A stretch of DNA of 8,286 bases, from assembly GCA_020442545.1 (NCBI GenBank), contig JAGRJX010000169.1:1-8286 (forward strand), given 5' to 3'. The stretch's first letter is position 1. Each line of letters starts with the position of its first letter. Made by a program: the position numbers and the translations under genes. This document shows positions 5,998 through 8,286 of this stretch, in pieces. The notes under the pieces are model-generated. The model made no database searches. It was not told the origin of the DNA and saw nothing but the letters and a program-made list of their open reading frames with translations. Source of the DNA: Lysobacterales bacterium (GTDB lineage Bacteria > Pseudomonadota > Gammaproteobacteria > Xanthomonadales > Xanthomonadaceae).

Positions 5998-6807
5998 ATG
6001 AGTCAGGGCTGGCTTCTCGCGCTGATCCTGCTGCCCGCTACCGCGCTTGCGCTGTCCGGGCAGCAGACTGCCGCGTACCGGTCGATCGACCGCGGCGAGT
6101 ATCGCTCGGTGATCCGCATCGGCGACGGCGATCTGCCGGTGCCGGTGGCTGCGTTCCGGATGATGGCCACGCCGGTCAGCAATGCGGACTTCCTTGCTTT
6201 TGTTCTGGCCAACCCGGAGTGGCAGCGCGGGCGCGCGCCCGGCGTCTTCGTCGATGGCGAGTACCTGTCGCACTGGATCGGCCCAAGGCAGCTCGCCGAA
6301 GGTCAGGCACGGCAGCCGGTGACGCGGGTCAGCTGGTTCGCCGCCAACGCCTACTGCGCGGCGCAGGATGCGCGCCTGCCCAGCTGGTCGGAGTGGGAGT
6401 ACGCGGCCGCAGCCGACGAGACCCGTCGCGACGCTCGCGATGATCCGGCCTGGCGTGAACGCATTCTTGGCTGGTATTCGCGCCCCTCCGGCCAGGCGCT
6501 ACCGGATGTGGGAAAGGCTGAACCCAACGCCTGGGGTGTTCACGACCTGCACGGCGCGGTCTGGGAATGGGTTGACGACTTCAATGCCCTGTATGTCGCC
6601 GAGGACAGCCGCAAGCAGGGCGATCCCGACCTGCTCAAGTTCTGTGGCGCCGGCGCGATCTCGATGAATGACCGCGAAAACTATGCCGTGCTGATGCGCA
6701 TCGCCATGCTGAGTTCGATGAACGCCGCTGGTACGACCCGCAATCTCGGCTTCCGCTGCGCGCGCGATGGCGCGGGCGACGAAAGCAGCAAGGAGACCTT
6801 GAAATGA
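5998..6807 (+). CDS. nirV: NirV-like exported SUMF1/FGE-fold protein
   Basis: A 269-residue protein with a Sec signal peptide (LLALILLPATALA, cleavage predicted near residue 19), so periplasmic. The rest is a formylglycine-generating-enzyme (SUMF1) type fold: ATPVSNADFLAFV, VTRVSWFAANAYCAAQDARL (from residue 108), SEWEYAAA, the turn VWEWVDDFN (188-196), FCGAGAIS (from 215) and the C-terminal NLGFRC (249-254). NirV is a recurrent partner of nirK in denitrifiers, with no firmly proven biochemical role. The Cys pair that catalyses formylglycine formation in true FGE is not in its usual place: the region before NLGFRC reads VLMRIAM. ATG 5998 follows the nirK stop by one base. An ATG at 5944 would overlap nirK by 53 nt and spoil the signal peptide. 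It probably relies on coupling from nirK, as no close Shine-Dalgarno is seen. It overlaps sco by ATGA. Confidence 0.92.
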   Translation: MSQGWLLALILLPATALALSGQQTAAYRSIDRGEYRSVIRIGDGDLPVPVAAFRMMATPVSNADFLAFVLANPEWQRGRAPGVFVDGEYLSHWIGPRQLAEGQARQPVTRVSWFAANAYCAAQDARLPSWSEWEYAAAADETRRDARDDPAWRERILGWYSRPSGQALPDVGKAEPNAWGVHDLHGAVWEWVDDFNALYVAEDSRKQGDPDLLKFCGAGAISMNDRENYAVLMRIAMLSSMNAAGTTRNLGFRCARDGAGDESSKETLK

Positions 6808-7496
6808 AACGCCACCACCTTTGTCGCACCGCGCTGTTCACGCTGTTGCTGGGCGCGTGCACACCCGTCATTTCTGCGGCGGCAACGGCAACGGAAGACA
6901 GTCATCACGGCCACCATGACCACGCCGCCATGATGGCCGCGCAGGGCGACCTGCCGGCAACGCAACCGGCGCTGCTGCCGGATGCTTCCATCTACCAGCT
7001 GGACGCGCGACTCACCGACCAGCACGGCGACGAGCAGGTGTTCTCCGCGCTGGCCGGCAAGGTACGGCTGGTCAGCATGTTCTACGCCAGCTGCAAATAC
7101 GTCTGCCCGCTGATCATCGACCAGGTGAAGCGCATCGAGGCCGAGCTGGACGAAGGCCAGCGCAAACGCCTCGGCATCAGCCTGATCACGCTCGACGCCG
7201 CCAACGACACGCCCGAAGTGCTGACCGCGCTGGCCGTCGAACGCAAGATCGACAGCCCGCGCTGGCAGCTGATGCAGCCTCGATCCGGCGACGTGCGGCC
7301 GATTTCCGCCCTGCTCGGCATCCAGTATCGCGCCCTGCCCGGCGGCGACTTCAACCACTCCAGCGTGATCAGCCTGATCGACGAAACGGGCCGTATCCTC
7401 GCCCGCACCGAACAACTGGGCGCGCGTCCTGATCCCGCCTTTGTCGATGCCGTGCGCACAGCACTGGATGCCGACCCGTCGACGAAGGCCGACTGA
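6804..7496 (+). CDS. SCO1/SenC/PrrC family copper chaperone, lipoprotein
   Basis: A thioredoxin-fold copper-binding protein of 230 residues. The family delivers copper to the CuA centre of cytochrome oxidase or to other periplasmic copper enzymes and can act as a thiol reductase. The N-terminus is a lipoprotein signal with lipobox LGAC (acylated Cys 19). A His/Met-rich segment follows (residues 34-44: HHGHHDHAAMM), a possible extra copper site. The Sco copper ligands are intact: C97-K-Y-V-C101 and the distal His H185 in NHSS. ATG 6804 overlaps the nirV stop (ATGA) and has AAGGAG at 6790-6795, 8 nt upstream, so it can start translation on its own. Its place as third gene after nirK and nirV suggests a role in loading or protecting NirK copper sites; this is inferred from position. 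Confidence 0.94.
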   Translation: MKRHHLCRTALFTLLLGACTPVISAAATATEDSHHGHHDHAAMMAAQGDLPATQPALLPDASIYQLDARLTDQHGDEQVFSALAGKVRLVSMFYASCKYVCPLIIDQVKRIEAELDEGQRKRLGISLITLDAANDTPEVLTALAVERKIDSPRWQLMQPRSGDVRPISALLGIQYRALPGGDFNHSSVISLIDETGRILARTEQLGARPDPAFVDAVRTALDADPSTKAD

Positions 7497-7542
7497 ACGC
7501 AGCCGGCAACGCTGGTGCGGCACGCTGCGACCGCCTACTCAT

Positions 7543-7566
7543 GCGGCGATGTGCAACGATCGCCGC
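7543..7566. terminator. Hairpin between convergent sco and lysR genes
   Basis: A perfect 8-bp inverted repeat, GCGGCGAT (7543-7550) and ATCGCCGC (7559-7566), with an 8-nt loop. It can be extended by CAT/ATG with one bulged base. It lies midway in the 104-bp gap between two converging genes, where a shared transcript end is expected. No T-tract follows on either strand, so it could be a Rho-dependent end with a protective hairpin rather than an intrinsic terminator. Confidence 0.4.
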
Positions 7567-7600
7567 GATGCCCGCACTGGGAGACGTCGGAAGGGTTGAA

Positions 7601-8286
7601 TCACCGCTCTGAATGCCCGGACTCGAAATAGTCGCGGCGTGCGAACAGGCCGGGTTTGACGAGGTCGACGAAGGCGCGGGCGTTGGCGTCGAGGTATTTG
7701 CCCTTGCGGATCACCACGCCGTAGCTGCGTGAGGGGAACCAGTCGGCGACGCTGCGGGTGGCGAGGCGTTCGCGGTCGGCGTCGGTGAGGCAGATGCTGG
7801 TGACGATGCTGATGCCGAGGCCCATGGCCACGTACTGCTTGATCACGTCCCAGCCGCCGACCTCCAGTGCCACGGTGTAGGGCACCTTGTGCTGCTGGAA
7901 GACGAGGTCGATCAGGCGGTAGGTGGTCAGTCGCTTGGGCGGCAGGATCAGGCCGTAGGGCGACAGGTCGGACAGGGTGAGGTTCTTTTTCTCGGCCAGC
8001 GGGTGGTCCAGCGGCAGGATCAGCGTGGGCTCGAAGCGGTACACCGGCGCATAGTCGATGTCGTTGGGTACGTCGAGCATGGAGCCGACGGCGAGGTCGA
8101 CCGCATCCGAGCGCACCTGCGCCAGACCGTCCTTGCCGGTGACGTTGTGCAGGCGCAGGCGCACGTCCGGGTGCTGCTCACGGAACTGGCCGACCAGCTC
8201 GGGCAGCAGGTACTGGATGGTGGAGCTGCCGGCGGCGATGTTGAGTTCGCCGGCGTCGAGGCCGCGCAGGCGTTCGTTGAAGTCGG
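7601..8286 (-). CDS. LysR-family transcriptional regulator, C-terminal effector-binding part
   Basis: The frame runs open to the window edge, so the N-terminal winged-helix DNA-binding domain and the start codon lie beyond 8286. About 228 codons are visible. They begin after the linker (DFNERLRGLDAGELNIAAG) and hold the LysR effector-binding domain: the first strand LNIAAGSST, then LLPELVGQFREQHPDV, DLAVGSM, the hinge region, and VGGWDVIKQYVAMGLGISIV, a segment reminiscent of the CysB/Cbl subgroup. A GTG at 8164 could be mistaken for a start but sits inside the domain. The effector and target genes cannot be read from this fragment. It points towards sco and shares the short convergent gap, so it is not part of the nirK operon. 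Whether it regulates the denitrification genes is unknown. Confidence 0.9.
   Translation of the reverse strand, partial: DFNERLRGLDAGELNIAAGSSTIQYLLPELVGQFREQHPDVRLRLHNVTGKDGLAQVRSDAVDLAVGSMLDVPNDIDYAPVYRFEPTLILPLDHPLAEKKNLTLSDLSPYGLILPPKRLTTYRLIDLVFQQHKVPYTVALEVGGWDVIKQYVAMGLGISIVTSICLTDADRERLATRSVADWFPSRSYGVVIRKGKYLDANARAFVDLVKPGLFARRDYFESGHSER

Noticed and set aside
7498..7529. CGCAGC ... GCTGCG pair just after the sco stop as a terminator
   Set aside because: A 6-bp stem with a 20-nt loop and no T-tract; weaker than the hairpin at 7543-7566.

Overview
The window is about 8.3 kb of GC-rich DNA carrying a denitrification / nitric-oxide-handling gene block. It suggests a GC-rich proteobacterial denitrifier that reduces nitrite with a copper enzyme. 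The combination of quinol-type NO reductase, a nitrite reductase fused to cytochrome c, and nirV resembles Rhodanobacter-like Xanthomonadales. That placement is inferred from gene content and style, not from a database comparison.

Layout, left to right. (1) 2-838 (+): 3' part of a quinol-dependent NO reductase gene (norB/norZ), 5' end outside the window. A rho-independent-type hairpin follows at 881-912. (2) 976-2196 (+): nnrS-family membrane haem protein, with its own Fnr-type promoter whose predicted +1 coincides with the A of the ATG. (3) 2280-3758 (+): TPR protein fused to a class I SAM methyltransferase, role unknown. (4) 3801-3896 (+): an unannotated 31-codon ORF with a strong Shine-Dalgarno, overlapping by ATGA the next gene, (5) 3893-4297 (+): SirB2-family membrane protein. 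(6) 4467-5996 (+): nirK, a copper nitrite reductase lipoprotein with a fused C-terminal cytochrome c domain, behind a second Fnr-type promoter. (7) 5998-6807 (+): nirV, exported SUMF1/FGE-fold protein. (8) 6804-7496 (+): Sco/SenC copper chaperone lipoprotein, overlapping nirV by ATGA. (9) 7601-8286 (-): C-terminal part of a LysR-family regulator, convergent with the sco gene. No gene-free stretch reaches 300 bases.

How the genes fit together. NirK reduces nitrite to NO at the periplasmic face, probably taking electrons through its own haem domain. The quinol NO reductase removes the NO, and NnrS is associated with NO and metal/haem stress tolerance. The nirK-nirV-sco genes form a tightly packed operon (1-nt gap, then a 4-nt overlap), so an NirK-associated factor and a copper-delivery protein are probably co-produced with the enzyme. 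The most informative non-coding signal is a matched pair of class II Crp/Fnr-type promoters before nnrS and nirK. Both have a 14-bp TTG-N8-CAA-like box, exactly 22 bp, then a xATCAT -10 hexamer. This suggests one low-oxygen/NO-responsive regulator controls both units. The TPR-methyltransferase, the small ORF and sirB2 lie between the two denitrification units and have no established role there.
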